Source of the DNA: Bradyrhizobium sp. 141
GTDB taxonomy: Bacteria > Pseudomonadota > Alphaproteobacteria > Rhizobiales > Xanthobacteraceae
NCBI RefSeq assembly: GCF_023074055.1
Contig: NZ_JADPKR010000026.1
Span: 124,001 to 188,000, forward strand
Direction of reading: 5' to 3'
DNA length: 64,000 bases
Shown here: positions 16,703 to 27,950 of the stretch, in pieces
Position numbering within the stretch: the stretch's first letter is position 1
Layout: every line of letters begins with the position of its first letter
Position numbers and translations under genes: made by a program
The notes under the pieces: model-generated
Database searches by the model: none
The model's input: the letters and a program-made list of their open reading frames with translations, nothing else
Told to the model about the DNA's origin: nothing

Positions 16703-17116
16703 ATGATGCAACCTAAGAAGACGAAGTTCCGGAAGGCGCATAAGGGCCGTATTCACGGCGTTGCGTCGTCGGGCGCGACGTTGGCGTTCGGCCAGTTCGG
16801 CCTGAAGGCGACCGAGCCTGAGCGCGTCACCGCGCGCCAGATCGAAGCCGCTCGCCGCGCGCTGACCCGCCACATGAAGCGAGCCGGCCGCGTTTGGATC
16901 CGCGTATTCCCCGACGTTCCGGTGTCGAAGAAGCCGGCCGAAGTCCGCATGGGCTCCGGCAAGGGTTCGCCTGAATTGTGGGTCGCGCGCGTCAAGCCGG
17001 GCCGGGTGCTGTTCGAGATCGACGGCGTCAACACCCAGACGGCGCGTGAGGCGCTGACCCTGGCGGCCGCCAAGCTGCCGATCAAGACGCGCTTCGTCGA
17101 GCGCATTGCGGAGTAA
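16703..17116 (+). CDS. rplP: 50S ribosomal protein L16
   Basis: A 137-residue uL16, which positions tRNA in the A site. It begins [16 protein letters not shown], and [26 protein letters not shown] is the family core. Its stop overlaps the rpmC ATG by one base (TAATG). Confidence 0.98.
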   Translation: MMQPKKTKFRKAHKGRIHGVASSGATLAFGQFGLKATEPERVTARQIEAARRALTRHMKRAGRVWIRVFPDVPVSKKPAEVRMGSGKGSPELWVARVKPGRVLFEIDGVNTQTAREALTLAAAKLPIKTRFVERIAE

Positions 17117-17328
17117 TGGCCATGGCCCAGATGAAGATCGAAGACATCCGCGCGATGAGCCCCGACCAGCAGGATGACGCCGTCCTGAACCTGAAGAAGG
17201 AGCGCTTCAACCTGCGCTTCCAGCGCGCCACCGGGCAGCTCGAGAACACCTCGCGCCTGCGCGAGGCCCGCCGTGACATCGCCCGGATCAAGACCGTCGC
17301 CGCGCAGACGCGCGCGAAGAAGAAGTAA
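17116..17328 (+). CDS. rpmC: 50S ribosomal protein L29
   Basis: A 70-residue uL29 near the tunnel exit. The family core [22 protein letters not shown] is present. The ATG at 17116 overlaps the rplP stop; an in-frame ATG at 17122 (MAQMKIED) is an equally possible start giving 68 residues. Confidence 0.96.
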   Translation: MAMAQMKIEDIRAMSPDQQDDAVLNLKKERFNLRFQRATGQLENTSRLREARRDIARIKTVAAQTRAKKK

Positions 17329-17341
17329 GAGGCTTACGAAG

Positions 17342-17590
17342 ATGCCGAAACGTACTTTGCAGGGCGTGGTCGTCAGCGACAAGCAAGCCAAGACCATCGT
17401 GGTGCGCGTTGATCGCCGCTTCACGCACCCGATCTACAAGAAGACGATCCGCCGTTCGAAGAACTACCACGCGCACGACGAGAGCAACGAGTTCAAGCCG
17501 GGCGACATGGTGTGGATCGAGGAATCGAAGCCGATTTCGAAGTTGAAGCGCTGGGTCGTGATCCGGGGCGAACACAAGAAAAGCGCCTGA
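17342..17590 (+). CDS. rpsQ: 30S ribosomal protein S17
   Basis: An 82-residue uS17. The ATG at 17342 gives [18 protein letters not shown], the family N-terminus; the frame extends upstream without homology. The motif [17 protein letters not shown] is diagnostic. It starts 13 bases after rpmC. Confidence 0.98.
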   Translation: MPKRTLQGVVVSDKQAKTIVVRVDRRFTHPIYKKTIRRSKNYHAHDESNEFKPGDMVWIEESKPISKLKRWVVIRGEHKKSA

Positions 17591-17673
17591 TCTGTTGGCT
17601 TTAGCCGACTGACTTCAGGGAAATGTTGAGCGCCGGCTGGGCTGGCGCAAAGAGAAGAGGACGAGGTGCATCA

Positions 17674-18042
17674 ATGATTCAGATGCAGACCAACCTCGAC
17701 GTGGCCGACAATTCTGGCGCACGCCGTGTCATGTGTATCAAGGTGCTCGGGGGCTCCAAGCGCCGCTACGCCACGATCGGCGACATCATCGTCGTTTCGA
17801 TCAAGGAAGCAATTCCGCGTGGCAAGGTGAAGAAGGGCGACGTGATGAAGGCCGTCGTGGTGCGCGTCCGCAAGGACATCCGCCGCGCCGACGGTTCGGT
17901 CATCCGCTTCGACCGCAACGCCGCCGTCCTGATCAACAACCAGTCCGAGCCGGTCGGCACCCGTATCTTCGGGCCCGTGCCGCGCGAGCTGCGCGCGAAG
18001 AACCACATGAAGATCATCTCGCTCGCGCCGGAGGTGCTGTGA
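17674..18042 (+). CDS. rplN: 50S ribosomal protein L14
   Basis: A 122-residue uL14, first gene of the classical spc set, at the subunit interface. The ATG at 17674 gives the family N-terminus [20 protein letters not shown]; 17 upstream codons are out of family. The gap of 83 bases after rpsQ is the largest between rpsJ and rplO and may hold an internal signal. The stop overlaps the rplX start. Confidence 0.98.
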   Translation: MIQMQTNLDVADNSGARRVMCIKVLGGSKRRYATIGDIIVVSIKEAIPRGKVKKGDVMKAVVVRVRKDIRRADGSVIRFDRNAAVLINNQSEPVGTRIFGPVPRELRAKNHMKIISLAPEVL

Positions 18043-18348
18043 TGGCTGCGAAGATCCGCAAGGGCGACAAGGTCGTCGTGCTGACCGGCCGCGACAAGGG
18101 CCGCACCGGCGAAGTGTTCGAAGTGCGTCCCGACGCCGGCACGGCGCTCGTGCGCGGCATCAACATGGTCAAGCGTCACCAGAAGCAGACGCAGGCCCAG
18201 GAGGGCGGCATCATCTCGAAGGAGTCGCCGATCCAACTGTCCAACATCGCGTATGTCGACAAGGATGGAAAGCCGACCCGCGTCGGATTCAAGATTCTGG
18301 CGGACGGCAAGAAGGTCCGCATCGCCAAGAGCTCGGGAGCTGAGATCG

Positions 18349-18356
<8 letters not shown>
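18042..18356 (+). CDS. rplX: 50S ribosomal protein L24
   Basis: A 104-residue uL24, assembly initiator. The KOW motif [18 protein letters not shown] is at residues ~7-24. The start overlaps the rplN stop (TGATG), and its own end overlaps rplE by 8 bases, so three genes are translationally linked. Confidence 0.98.
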
Positions 18357-18906
<550 letters not shown>

Positions 18907-18952
18907 GACGCTGACCTAAAGCCTCTCAAACGCGGATACCCAGGAGCCAAGC

Positions 18953-19258
18953 ATGGCAAAGAAGAGTTCAGTCGAGAAGAACAACCGGCGCAAGCGGATG
19001 GTGAAGAACGCCGCCCCGAAGCGCGAGCGGTTGAAGGCGATCATCGCCGACAAGAAGCTGCCGATGGAGGAGCGGTTCGCCGCCACCCTGAAGCTCGCGG
19101 AAATGCCGCGCAATTCGTCGGCAACCCGCATCCGCTTGCGTTGCGAGCTGTCGGGCCGCCCGCGCTCGAACTACCGCAAGAATAAGCTGTCCCGTATCGC
19201 GCTGCGCGAACTTGGCTCCAAGGGCATGGTCCCGGGCCTCGTGAAGTCCAGCTGGTAA
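18953..19258 (+). CDS. rpsN: 30S ribosomal protein S14
   Basis: A 101-residue uS14 of the long, zinc-free type: no CXXC pairs, and the motif [20 protein letters not shown] near the C-terminus. Begins [15 protein letters not shown] after an AGGAG site. Confidence 0.98.
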   Translation: MAKKSSVEKNNRRKRMVKNAAPKRERLKAIIADKKLPMEERFAATLKLAEMPRNSSATRIRLRCELSGRPRSNYRKNKLSRIALRELGSKGMVPGLVKSSW

Positions 19259-19272
19259 GGAGGGTCGTTTAG

Positions 19273-19671
19273 ATGTCTACGCACGATCCAATCAGCGATC
19301 TGATCACCCGTATCCGCAACGCGCAGATGCGCTCCAAGAACAAGGTCTCCACGCCTGGTTCGAAGATGCGCGAGAACGTGCTCGAGGTCCTCAAGAGCGA
19401 GGGCTACATCCGCGGTTACGCCACGCTCGAGCATTCCTCGGGCCGCAGCGAGATCGAGATCGAGCTGAAGTATTTCGATGGCGAGCCCGTCATCCGCGAG
19501 ATCGAACGTGTCTCCAAGCCCGGGCGTCGCGTTTACGCCTCGGTGAAGAACCTGCCGCGGGTGAACAACGGACTCGGCATTTCGGTGTTGTCGACGCCGA
19601 AGGGGATCATGGCCGACCACAGCGCGCGCGACGCGAATGTGGGCGGTGAAGTCCTCTTCACGGTGTTCTGA
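19273..19671 (+). CDS. rpsH: 30S ribosomal protein S8
   Basis: A 132-residue uS8, central-domain assembly protein and spc feedback regulator in E. coli. It begins [18 protein letters not shown] and contains [20 protein letters not shown], the family core. An AAGGAGG-like site lies upstream. Confidence 0.98.
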   Translation: MSTHDPISDLITRIRNAQMRSKNKVSTPGSKMRENVLEVLKSEGYIRGYATLEHSSGRSEIEIELKYFDGEPVIREIERVSKPGRRVYASVKNLPRVNNGLGISVLSTPKGIMADHSARDANVGGEVLFTVF

Positions 19672-19687
19672 GAAGGATTTTTGATCC

Positions 19688-20221
19688 ATGTCACGTGTTG
19701 GCAAAAGGCCTGTAGCGGTGCCGTCGGGTGTTACCGCGACCGTCGACGGGCAGACCGTCAAGATGAAGGGGCCGAAGGGCCAGCTTCAGTTCGTCGTTCA
19801 TGACGACGTCGAGGTGAAGCTTGAGAGCGGCCAGATCAAGGTCAAGCCGCGGCTCGAGACCAATCGCGCGCGCGCCCTCTACGGTACCGCTCGCGCCCAG
19901 GTCGCGAATCTGGTCGAAGGCGTCACCAAGGGCTTCGAGAAGAAGCTCGAAATCACCGGCGTCGGTTACCGCGCCGCGATGCAGGGCAAGAACCTGCAGC
20001 TCGCGCTCGGCTACAGCCACGACGTGGTCTACGCAATCCCGGAAGGGATCACGATCACCGTGCCGAAGCCGACCGAGATCACGGTGACAGGCAGCGACAT
20101 CCAGCGTGTCGGCCAGGTCGCCGCCGAGATTCGCTCCTATCGTCCGCCGGAGCCCTACAAGGGCAAGGGCGTGAAGTATGTTGGCGAATTCATCTTCCGC
20201 AAGGAAGGCAAGAAGAAGTAA
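19688..20221 (+). CDS. rplF: 50S ribosomal protein L6
   Basis: A 177-residue uL6 near the sarcin-ricin loop. It begins [15 protein letters not shown], and the C-terminal signature [14 protein letters not shown] is at residues ~156-169. It starts 16 bases after rpsH. Confidence 0.99.
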   Translation: MSRVGKRPVAVPSGVTATVDGQTVKMKGPKGQLQFVVHDDVEVKLESGQIKVKPRLETNRARALYGTARAQVANLVEGVTKGFEKKLEITGVGYRAAMQGKNLQLALGYSHDVVYAIPEGITITVPKPTEITVTGSDIQRVGQVAAEIRSYRPPEPYKGKGVKYVGEFIFRKEGKKK

Positions 20222-20232
20222 CGGAGCCGGTC

Positions 20233-20595
20233 ATGTCGAAAGCCAAGGTTACGAATGCCCGGCGCAAGCGGAGTGTGCGGCTGAAGCTGCGCCGCTCCGG
20301 TGGTGGTCGTCCGCGTCTGTCGGTGTTCCGCTCGTCCAAGCACATCTACGCCCAGGTCATCGACGACCTGAAGGGCGAGACGCTGGCCTCTGCCTCGTCG
20401 CTCGAGAAGTCGATGCGCGACGGCGGCAAGACCGGCGCCGACATCGATGCGGCGAAGGCGGTCGGCAAGCTGCTGGCCGAGCGCGCCGCCGAGAAGGGTG
20501 TCAAGGAAGTCGTGTTCGATCGCGGCAGCTACCTCTATCACGGGCGCGTCAAGGCTCTTGCCGATGCGGCGCGTGAGAGCGGGCTGAGCTTCTAA
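20233..20595 (+). CDS. rplR: 50S ribosomal protein L18
   Basis: A 120-residue uL18 that binds 5S rRNA. It has the Arg-rich N-terminus, the motif [20 protein letters not shown], and a C-terminal [21 protein letters not shown] segment, all diagnostic. Confidence 0.98.
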   Translation: MSKAKVTNARRKRSVRLKLRRSGGGRPRLSVFRSSKHIYAQVIDDLKGETLASASSLEKSMRDGGKTGADIDAAKAVGKLLAERAAEKGVKEVVFDRGSYLYHGRVKALADAARESGLSF

Positions 20596-20639
20596 CAGAA
20601 TTTGAGGATTGAGGCGTAAGCCTCTGAAGGATTGGAAAA

Positions 20640-21230
20640 ATGGCAGAACGCGAACAACGTGGTGGACGCGATCAACGCGGCGGACGTGACCGCCAGCAGC
20701 GCGAGGAGCGCGACAGCGAGTTCGTCGACAAGCTGGTCCACATCAACCGCGTGGCCAAGGTCGTCAAGGGCGGCAAGCGCTTCGGTTTCGCCGCGCTGGT
20801 CGTGATCGGCGATCAGAAGGGCCGCGCCGGCTTCGGTCACGGCAAGGCGCGCGAAGTGCCTGAAGCGATCCGCAAGGCCACCGAGTCCGCCAAGCGCAAC
20901 CTGACCCGCGTGTCGCTGCGCGAGGGCCGCACGCTCCATCACGACATCGCCGGCCGTCATGGCGCGGGTCGTGTCTACCTGCGTGCCGCGCCGGCCGGTA
21001 CGGGCATCATCGCGGGCGGCCCGATGCGCGCCGTGTTCGAGACGCTCGGCGTCCAGGACGTGGTGGCGAAGTCGATCGGCTCGTCGAACCCGTACAACAT
21101 GGTTCGCGCGACCTTCGACGCCCTGAAGCATCAGGATTCGCCGCGCTCGGTCGCAGCCCGCCGCAACATCAAGGTGTCCACCCTCCAGTCCCGTCGCATC
21201 GGCGGTGACGCCGAGGCGGCTGCCGACTAA
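20640..21230 (+). CDS. rpsE: 30S ribosomal protein S5
   Basis: A 196-residue uS5, involved in decoding accuracy. The N-terminus carries an alphaproteobacterial-style extension with two RGGRD units before the family core [20 protein letters not shown]. The double-stranded RNA-binding fold and [15 protein letters not shown] are intact. Confidence 0.98.
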   Translation: MAEREQRGGRDQRGGRDRQQREERDSEFVDKLVHINRVAKVVKGGKRFGFAALVVIGDQKGRAGFGHGKAREVPEAIRKATESAKRNLTRVSLREGRTLHHDIAGRHGAGRVYLRAAPAGTGIIAGGPMRAVFETLGVQDVVAKSIGSSNPYNMVRATFDALKHQDSPRSVAARRNIKVSTLQSRRIGGDAEAAAD

Positions 21231-21251
21231 CGGAAGCTTTCGGAGTAGACC

Positions 21252-21449
21252 ATGATGGCCAAGGCCGCAAAGACGATCAAGCTCGAGCAGACTGGCAGCG
21301 CGATCCGCCGCCATCACTCGCAGCGTTCGACGCTGATCGGGCTCAAGCTCAACAAGATCGGCCGCACCAGCGAACTGCCGGACACCCCGGCGGTCCGCGG
21401 CATGATCGAGAAGGTTCACCATCTCGTCCGCATCGTCGACGAGAAGTAA
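21252..21449 (+). CDS. rpmD: 50S ribosomal protein L30
   Basis: A 65-residue uL30 (64 if the second ATG at 21255 is used). The core [20 protein letters not shown] is diagnostic. It starts 21 bases after rpsE and is followed by a repeat-containing gap before rplO. Confidence 0.97.
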   Translation: MMAKAAKTIKLEQTGSAIRRHHSQRSTLIGLKLNKIGRTSELPDTPAVRGMIEKVHHLVRIVDEK

Positions 21450-21458
21450 GGCAAAGGC

Positions 21459-21503
21459 GCATGATCCCGAAGAGCGGGCACCGTTTTTCGGCGAAGATCG
21501 TGC
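21459..21503. repeat. Palindromic GCATGATC...GATCGTGC element between rpmD and rplO
   Basis: An inverted pair GCATGATCCCGAAGAGCGGG / CCGTTTTTCGGCGAAGATCGTGC. It resembles the 'atgatccggaaaagtg/ggttttccg' repeat seen at 52805-52850 and common, from memory, in Rhizobiales intergenic DNA. Here it lies inside an essential ribosomal operon. Confidence 0.6.
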
Positions 21504-21525
21504 GCAAGACACAAGGAGAAGGGCG

Positions 21526-22011
21526 ATGAAGCTCAGCGATATCGCCGACAACGCCGGCTCGCGCAAGAAGCGTATGCGCGTCGGCCGCGGCATCGGTTCG
21601 GGCAAAGGCAAGCAGTCCGGCCGCGGCGGCAAGGGCCAGACCGCGCGTTCGGGCGTGCGCATCAAGGGTTTCGAAGGCGGTCAGATGCCGATGCATCGCC
21701 GTCTGCCCAAGCGCGGCTTCAACAACATCTTCCGCGTCGAGTTCGCCGAGATCAATCTCGACCGGCTCCAGGAAGCGGTCGATGCCAAGAAGATCGACGC
21801 CGGCAGCGTCGTGAACGTCGAGGCCCTGGTGAAGGGCGGCGTGCTGCGCCGCGCCAAGGGCGGCCTGCGGCTGCTCGGCCGTGGCGAGCTCAAGTCCAAG
21901 CTCAACATCGAAGTGCACGGCGCCACCAAGACCGCGATCGCCGCGGTCGAGAAGGCCGGCGGTTCGGTGAAGATCCTCGCCCCTGCCAAGGAAGAAGGCG
22001 AGGCGGCGTAA
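21526..22011 (+). CDS. rplO: 50S ribosomal protein L15
   Basis: A 161-residue uL15. The Gly/Arg/Lys-rich N-terminus [20 protein letters not shown] and the following [18 protein letters not shown] are diagnostic. Start after AAGGAGAAGG. It precedes secY as in most bacteria. Confidence 0.99.
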   Translation: MKLSDIADNAGSRKKRMRVGRGIGSGKGKQSGRGGKGQTARSGVRIKGFEGGQMPMHRRLPKRGFNNIFRVEFAEINLDRLQEAVDAKKIDAGSVVNVEALVKGGVLRRAKGGLRLLGRGELKSKLNIEVHGATKTAIAAVEKAGGSVKILAPAKEEGEAA

Positions 22012-22024
22012 CAACTGCGTCATT

Positions 22025-22046
22025 GGCCCGCGGCTCGTGGGCCTTT
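22025..22046 (+). terminator. Weak hairpin in the rplO-secY gap
   Basis: GGCCCGCG-GCT-CGTGGGCC forms an 8-base stem with one G-U pair, followed by only three T residues. It could reduce read-through from rplO into secY but is not a strong terminator. Confidence 0.35.
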
Positions 22047-22159
22047 ACGCATGCGGGACGTGGACTTATCGAAGCCGAGCCCCAGATAATGTCCGGCGTC
22101 CGCGAGAGTAGCCCGGCCGCGGGCATGACGGCGCAATAGGCGGCGGGAGAAAGTCCAAG

Positions 22160-23491
22160 ATGGCCTCAGCAGCGGAACAACTGGCAGCCAATCTCAATTT
22201 CGGTGCGTTTGCCAAGGCTGACGAACTGAAGAAGCGCATCTGGTTCACCCTGGGTGCGCTGCTCGTTTATCGGCTCGGGACCTACATCCCGCTCCCCGGC
22301 ATCGATCCCAATATCTGGGAGCAGGTGTTCCGTTCCCAGGCGGGCGGCATCCTCGGCATGTTCAACATGTTCGCCGGCGGCGGCATCCACCGCATGGCGA
22401 TCTTCGCGCTGAACATCATGCCGTATATCTCGGCCTCGATCATCATCCAGCTCCTCACCACCGTCTCGCCGCAACTCGAGGCGCTGAAGAAGGAAGGCGA
22501 GTCCGGCCGCAAGCTGCTGAACCAGTACACCCGCTATCTCACCGTGATTCTGGCCGCGTTCCAGTCCTACGGCATTGCGGTGGGTCTCGAGGGCGCCGGC
22601 AACGTCGTCAGCGACCCCGGCATGTTCTTCCGCCTGTCCACCGCGATCACGCTGACCGGCGGCACCATGTTCCTGATGTGGCTGGGCGAGCAGATCACCT
22701 CGCGCGGCATCGGCAACGGCATCTCGCTGATCATTCTCGCCGGCATCGTCGCTGAGCTGCCCGCCGCGCTCGCCAACATGCTCGAGCTCGGCCGTCAGGG
22801 CGCGATGTCGACCGGCCTGATCCTGGTCGTCATCATCATGGCGGTCGCCGTGATCGCCTTCATCGTGTTCATGGAGCGCGCGCAGCGCCGCCTCTTGATC
22901 CAGTATCCGAAGCGTCAGGTCGGCAACAAGATGTTCGAGGGCCAGTCTTCGCATCTGCCGCTCAAGCTCAACACCTCGGGCGTGATCCCGCCGATCTTCG
23001 CGTCCTCGCTGCTGCTGCTGCCGACCACGGTGGCGAACTTCAACGCGGGCAGTGGGCCGGAATGGTTCCAGTGGATCACCACCCAGCTCGGCCACGGCCG
23101 TCCGCTGTTCCTGATCATGTATCTGGCGCTGATCGTGTTCTTCGCCTTCTTCTACACCGCGATCGTGTTCAACCCGACCGAGACCGCGGACAATCTGAAG
23201 AAGCACGGCGGCTTCATTCCGGGCATCCGCCCCGGCGAGCGCACCGCCGAATATATCGACTACGTGCTCTCGCGCGTCACAGTGCTCGGCGCGGTCTATC
23301 TGGCGATCGTCTGCTTGATCCCGGAAATCCTGATCTCCTACGCCTCAGTGCCGTTCTACTTCGGCGGCACCTCGCTGCTGATCGTGGTCAGCGTCACCAT
23401 GGACACGGTGGCGCAGGTGCAGGGCTATCTGCTGGCACATCAGTATGAAGGCCTGATCCGCAAGTCGAAGCTGCGCGGCCGCCGTAGATGA
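22160..23491 (+). CDS. secY: Protein translocase subunit SecY
   Basis: A 443-residue main channel subunit of the Sec translocon with ten membrane helices. All canonical elements are present: the plug region GGILGMFNMFAGGGIHRMAIF after TM1, the signature WLGEQITSRGIGNGISLII, the C4 loop ERAQRRLLIQYPKRQVGNK, and the C5 loop FIPGIRPGERTAEYID with the conserved arginine at residue 357. The usual C-terminal tail GYLLAHQYEGLIRKSKLRGRR follows TM10. Its stop overlaps the next gene, a divergent SecY paralogue, by 4 bases. Confidence 0.99.
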   Translation: MASAAEQLAANLNFGAFAKADELKKRIWFTLGALLVYRLGTYIPLPGIDPNIWEQVFRSQAGGILGMFNMFAGGGIHRMAIFALNIMPYISASIIIQLLTTVSPQLEALKKEGESGRKLLNQYTRYLTVILAAFQSYGIAVGLEGAGNVVSDPGMFFRLSTAITLTGGTMFLMWLGEQITSRGIGNGISLIILAGIVAELPAALANMLELGRQGAMSTGLILVVIIMAVAVIAFIVFMERAQRRLLIQYPKRQVGNKMFEGQSSHLPLKLNTSGVIPPIFASSLLLLPTTVANFNAGSGPEWFQWITTQLGHGRPLFLIMYLALIVFFAFFYTAIVFNPTETADNLKKHGGFIPGIRPGERTAEYIDYVLSRVTVLGAVYLAIVCLIPEILISYASVPFYFGGTSLLIVVSVTMDTVAQVQGYLLAHQYEGLIRKSKLRGRRR

Positions 23492-24695
23492 GCAGGGAGC
23501 TCGCGCGCCGAATCGCTTTCACGATTGGCGCGCTGCTCCTTTTCAGGCTCGGCACACAGATCCCGATCGCGGGAATCGATGTTGCGCGCCTCTCGTCGTT
23601 GCCCAATTTCAACGTCCGCCTTTCGCTCTTTTCGCTCGGTCTCATTCCCTATCTGACCGCGGCGATCTTTGTCCGGTTGCTGTCCGTGGTGTGGCGCGGC
23701 CTGAGTTCGCTCGAGCGGTCGGGCGAGGAGGGCCGACGCAAGGTCGCCCGTGCCACGCTCGGACTCACGCTGGCTCTTGCGGCCTTTCAGGCTTACGGCA
23801 TTGCCTCCACGCTGATTTCCTTTCCGGAGCTCGTCAGGAATCCCGATGGCTGGTTCGTGATGACCGCCACAGCATCGATGGTTGGCGGCGTCTTTGCGCT
23901 GGTGTGGCTGAGCGAACAGATCACCCGCTACGGCATTGGCAACGGCCTGGCGCTGATCTTGAGCGTCGGCATGCTCGTCTCACTGCCGCGAGACGTCGCC
24001 GGCATCGCAGATGTCGTGCGGAGCGGGGCGGTCTCGGGCAATCTCGTGTTCATTCACGCTGTGCTTTGGGTCGTGACCGTCGTCGTGATCGTGCTCGTCG
24101 AAGGTGCACGGCGAAATGTTCGCGTCACGTTCGGCGCGCTCAATGTCGGCTCCCGGCAACTGCCGGCGCGCAATGCCGTACTGCCGATCAAGCTCAACAG
24201 CGCCGGGTTCCTGATTCCGGTCACCGTGGCGCCGTGGGTCTTCTTTCTGCCGCTCGCCTTTGCGGGCTTCATCCTGGGTGCCGATCACCCTTTGGTCGCC
24301 GCGGCCTATCAACATCTCCGGCTGGGCCAGCCGGTGCACATGATCCTCGTGTCGATTGCGGTATTCGTGCTCGCCTTCGTCTACACGGCCTATGTCGTCG
24401 ATCCCGAATACACGGCCAATTCTCTGGCTCAGCGAAATGGCGCAATTCCCGGTGTTGCGCCTGGCGAAGCCACGGCCGGCTATCTCGATCGCGTCGTGTC
24501 ATTGACGACGGTCGTCGGAGCCGTCTACCTGACGGTATTGCAGTTGATTCCGGAGGTGTTCGACCTTTACGGGATAGGTCTGCCTTATAGTATGATCGTC
24601 AATGGTGGTGCGGCGCTGGTTGTGGTTTGCACTGTTCTTGATATCAAAACACAGGTGCGCGACGTATCGCTCACCAATCCGGGGGGCGTACGCCG

Positions 24696-24699
<4 letters not shown>
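23488..24699 (+). CDS. Divergent second SecY paralogue without plug or SecA-contact arginine
   Basis: A 403-residue SecY-family membrane protein encoded immediately after secY, with ATGA overlaps at both ends (secY upstream, adk downstream). All ten hydrophobic segments can be placed, and the family signature is kept as [19 protein letters not shown] (140-158). The cytosolic N-terminus is short: TM1 starts at about residue 8. Between GID (29-31) and the TM2 core only 17 residues remain against 33 in the neighbouring SecY, so the plug helix segment is gone. In the C5 loop, GVAPGEAT (322-329) has Ala324 in place of the conserved arginine, and the C4 loop has lost much of its basic character. 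The C-terminal SecA-contact tail is absent. The preserved length, frame and overlaps argue for selection and against decay. Its job is unknown. Confidence 0.93.
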
Positions 24700-25589
<890 letters not shown>

Positions 25590-25595
25590 CAGCGG

Positions 25596-25625
25596 TTGAC
25601 GAAAGCCCCTGGAATCCCCTAATAA
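25596..25625 (+). promoter_or_regulatory. Predicted sigma-70 promoter of the alpha operon
   Basis: TTGACG at 25596-25601 and TAATAA at 25620-25625, 18 bases apart, beginning 7 bases after the adk stop. This would let rpsM-rpsK-rpoA-rplQ be transcribed separately from the spc genes, with a leader of about 140 bases. Confidence 0.45.
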
Positions 25626-25736
25626 GCCCCGCATCCAAGTCGGATAGTTTCAGACGATGCCGGGCCCCAGGAAGACCGGGGGTGGGCGTCGTGTTCGCGT
25701 TTGTGAACACCTGCCCGAGAACACAAGCACTTAAGC

Positions 25737-25756
25737 CCGATCCTGACGAGGATCGG
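25737..25756 (+). promoter_or_regulatory. Hairpin directly upstream of the rpsM ribosome-binding site
   Basis: CCGATCCT-GACG-AGGATCGG is a perfect 8-base stem with a 4-base loop, ending 17 bases before the TTG start of rpsM and just ahead of the AGGAGAGAAGG site. A second small inverted repeat GTGTTC/GAACAC lies at 25691-25710. The position suits translational control of the alpha operon, but the regulator is not known. Confidence 0.45.
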
Positions 25757-25773
25757 CGACAGGAGAGAAGGCC

Positions 25774-26142
25774 TTGGCCCGTATTGCCGGCGTGAACATT
25801 CCCACCAACAAGCGCGTGCTGATCGCGCTCCAGTACATCCATGGCATCGGTCAGAAGATCGCCGGTGAGATCCTGGAGAAGGTGAAGATCCCCGTGGATC
25901 GTCGCGTCAATCAGCTCAGCGATGCCGAAGTGCTGCAGATCCGCGAAGTGATCGACCGCGACTATCTCGTCGAGGGCGACCTGCGCCGCGAGGTCGGCAT
26001 CAACATCAAGCGTCTGATGGACCTCGGCTGCTACCGCGGCCTGCGTCATCGTCGCGGTCTGCCGGTGCGCGGCCAGCGCACCCATACCAATGCGCGCACG
26101 CGCAAGGGTCCGGCGAAGGCCATCGCCGGCAAGAAGAAGTAA
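25774..26142 (+). CDS. rpsM: 30S ribosomal protein S13, TTG start
   Basis: A 122-residue uS13, contacting the P-site tRNA. The family N-terminus [15 protein letters not shown] is encoded from a TTG codon at 25774; no in-frame ATG lies near, and AGGAGAGAAGG sits 4-13 bases upstream, so the rare start is well supported. The C-terminal [19 protein letters not shown] is diagnostic. Confidence 0.97.
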   Translation: MARIAGVNIPTNKRVLIALQYIHGIGQKIAGEILEKVKIPVDRRVNQLSDAEVLQIREVIDRDYLVEGDLRREVGINIKRLMDLGCYRGLRHRRGLPVRGQRTHTNARTRKGPAKAIAGKKK

Positions 26143-26145
26143 ACT

Positions 26146-26219
26146 GGCGAATTGGGAGTGGCGAATGGCGAGTAGGGAGTTTCCCTATTCGCCATTCGCT
26201 ACTCGCTATTCGCTTTTCA
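26146..26219. repeat. Palindromic GCGAATAG-type element, copy 2 (rpsM-rpsK gap)
   Basis: Starts 3 bases after the rpsM stop with GGCGAATTGGGAGTGGCGAAT; the right arm reads CTATTCGCCATTCGCTACTC followed by GCTATTCGC. It shares 20 identical bases (GCGAATTGGGAGTGGCGAAT) with copy 3 at 27809. It ends 55 bases before rpsK. Confidence 0.85.
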
Positions 26220-26274
26220 CAGGTGTAGCCGCTGGCATTACGGCGGCGTTTGAGATCTTCAGGAAAGGTACTCT

Positions 26275-26664
26275 ATGGGCAAGGAAGCCACCCGCGTTCG
26301 TCGTCGTGAGCGCAAGAACATCGCCTCCGGCGTCGCGCACGTGAACTCGTCGTTCAACAACACGACCATCACCATCACCGACGCGCAGGGCAACACGATT
26401 GCCTGGTCTTCCGCCGGCACGATGGGTTTCAAGGGCTCGCGCAAGTCGACCCCGTACGCCGCGCAGGTTGCCGCCGAGGACGTGTCCAAGAAGGCGCAGG
26501 AGCACGGCATGCGCACGCTGGAAGTCGAGGTTGCCGGTCCCGGTTCGGGCCGCGAATCGGCGCTCCGCGCGCTTCAGGCCGCAGGCTTCACCGTCACCTC
26601 GATCCGCGACGTGACCACGATCCCGCACAACGGTTGCCGTCCCCGCAAGCGTCGGCGCGTTTGA
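26275..26664 (+). CDS. rpsK: 30S ribosomal protein S11
   Basis: A 129-residue uS11 of the platform. [17 protein letters not shown] and the C-terminal signature [18 protein letters not shown] are diagnostic. Start preceded by AGGAAAGG. Confidence 0.99.
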   Translation: MGKEATRVRRRERKNIASGVAHVNSSFNNTTITITDAQGNTIAWSSAGTMGFKGSRKSTPYAAQVAAEDVSKKAQEHGMRTLEVEVAGPGSGRESALRALQAAGFTVTSIRDVTTIPHNGCRPRKRRRV

Positions 26665-26776
26665 TACCAGGTTGCGGGCGCATCGGCGCCCGCAATGACT
26701 TTTCTAAGAAGCCGCGGGATTGATCTGCGGCCTTTCTCCAACGCCAGTATTTGAACTGTCAAATTGACTGGCCTGT

Positions 26777-27808
26777 ATGGGTGAAACAGTGACGATCCAG
26801 AAAAATTGGCAAGAACTGATTCGACCGAACAAGCTCCAGCTCACGGCCGGCAGCGATTCGAACCGTTTCGCGACCATCGTCGCCGAGCCGCTCGAGCGCG
26901 GCTTCGGCCAGACCCTCGGCAACGCGCTGCGCCGCATCCTGCTCTCTTCGCTCCAGGGCGCGGCGGTGCAGTCGGTGCATATCGACGGCGTGCTGCACGA
27001 GTTCTCCTCGATCGCTGGCGTTCGTGAGGACGTCACCGACATCGTGCTCAACATCAAGGACATCTCGATCAAGATGCAGGGGGAAGGCCCCAAGCGGATG
27101 GTCGTGAAGAAGCAGGGCCCGGGTGTTGTCACCGCCGGCGACATCCAGACCGTTGGCGACGTCGTCGTGCTCAACCCGGACCTGCAGATCTGCACCCTCG
27201 ACGAGGGCGCCGAGATCCGCATGGAGTTCACGGTCGCTACCGGCAAGGGCTACGTGCCCGCCGAGCGCAACCGTCCCGAGGACGCGCCGATCGGCCTGAT
27301 CCCGGTCGACAGCCTGTACTCGCCGGTCCGCAAGGTCTCCTACAAGGTCGAGAACACCCGCGAGGGCCAGATCCTCGACTACGACAAGCTGACCATGACG
27401 ATCGAGACCAACGGCGCGATCTCGCCGGATGATTCGGTGGCTTACGCTGCCCGCATCCTGCAGGATCAGCTCAACGTGTTCGTGAACTTCGAAGAGCCGC
27501 GCAAGGAAGTCGCCCAGGAGATCATCCCGGACCTCGCCTTCAACCCGGCCTTCCTCAAGAAGGTGGACGAGCTCGAGCTGTCGGTGCGTTCGGCCAACTG
27601 CTTGAAGAACGACAACATCGTCTACATCGGCGACCTCGTGCAGAAGAGCGAAGCGGAAATGCTCCGCACCCCGAACTTCGGCCGCAAGTCGCTCAACGAG
27701 ATCAAGGAAGTGCTGGCCCAGATGGGTCTGCATCTCGGCATGGAAGTGCCGGGCTGGCCGCCGGAGAACATCGACGAGCTCGCCAAGCGCTTCGAGGATC
27801 ACTACTGA
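26777..27808 (+). CDS. rpoA: RNA polymerase alpha subunit
   Basis: A 343-residue alpha subunit. The N-terminal domain with [20 protein letters not shown] dimerises and binds beta/beta'. The C-terminal domain from about residue 255, with [20 protein letters not shown], binds UP-element DNA and activators. rpsD is absent from this operon, as in other alphaproteobacteria. A palindromic element begins directly after the TGA stop. Confidence 0.99.
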   Translation: MGETVTIQKNWQELIRPNKLQLTAGSDSNRFATIVAEPLERGFGQTLGNALRRILLSSLQGAAVQSVHIDGVLHEFSSIAGVREDVTDIVLNIKDISIKMQGEGPKRMVVKKQGPGVVTAGDIQTVGDVVVLNPDLQICTLDEGAEIRMEFTVATGKGYVPAERNRPEDAPIGLIPVDSLYSPVRKVSYKVENTREGQILDYDKLTMTIETNGAISPDDSVAYAARILQDQLNVFVNFEEPRKEVAQEIIPDLAFNPAFLKKVDELELSVRSANCLKNDNIVYIGDLVQKSEAEMLRTPNFGRKSLNEIKEVLAQMGLHLGMEVPGWPPENIDELAKRFEDHY

Positions 27809-27868
27809 GCGAATTGGGAGTGGCGAATAGCGAATAGAACGTCCATTCGCTACTCGCCATTCGCTATC
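27809..27868. repeat. Palindromic GCGAATAG-type element, copy 3 (rpoA-rplQ gap)
   Basis: Begins at the first base after the rpoA TGA: GCGAATTGGGAGTGGCGAAT then AGCGAATAG; the right arm is CATTCGCTACTCGCCATTCG. It is the third copy of the motif in the ribosomal cluster. Confidence 0.85.
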
Positions 27869-27950
27869 CGCGACCTAGGGCGAACGCAGGAAGCCCACCT
27901 GAAAACCAGTCGCTGAACCACCGCGACACAATCGAAAAAGGACTACACAC

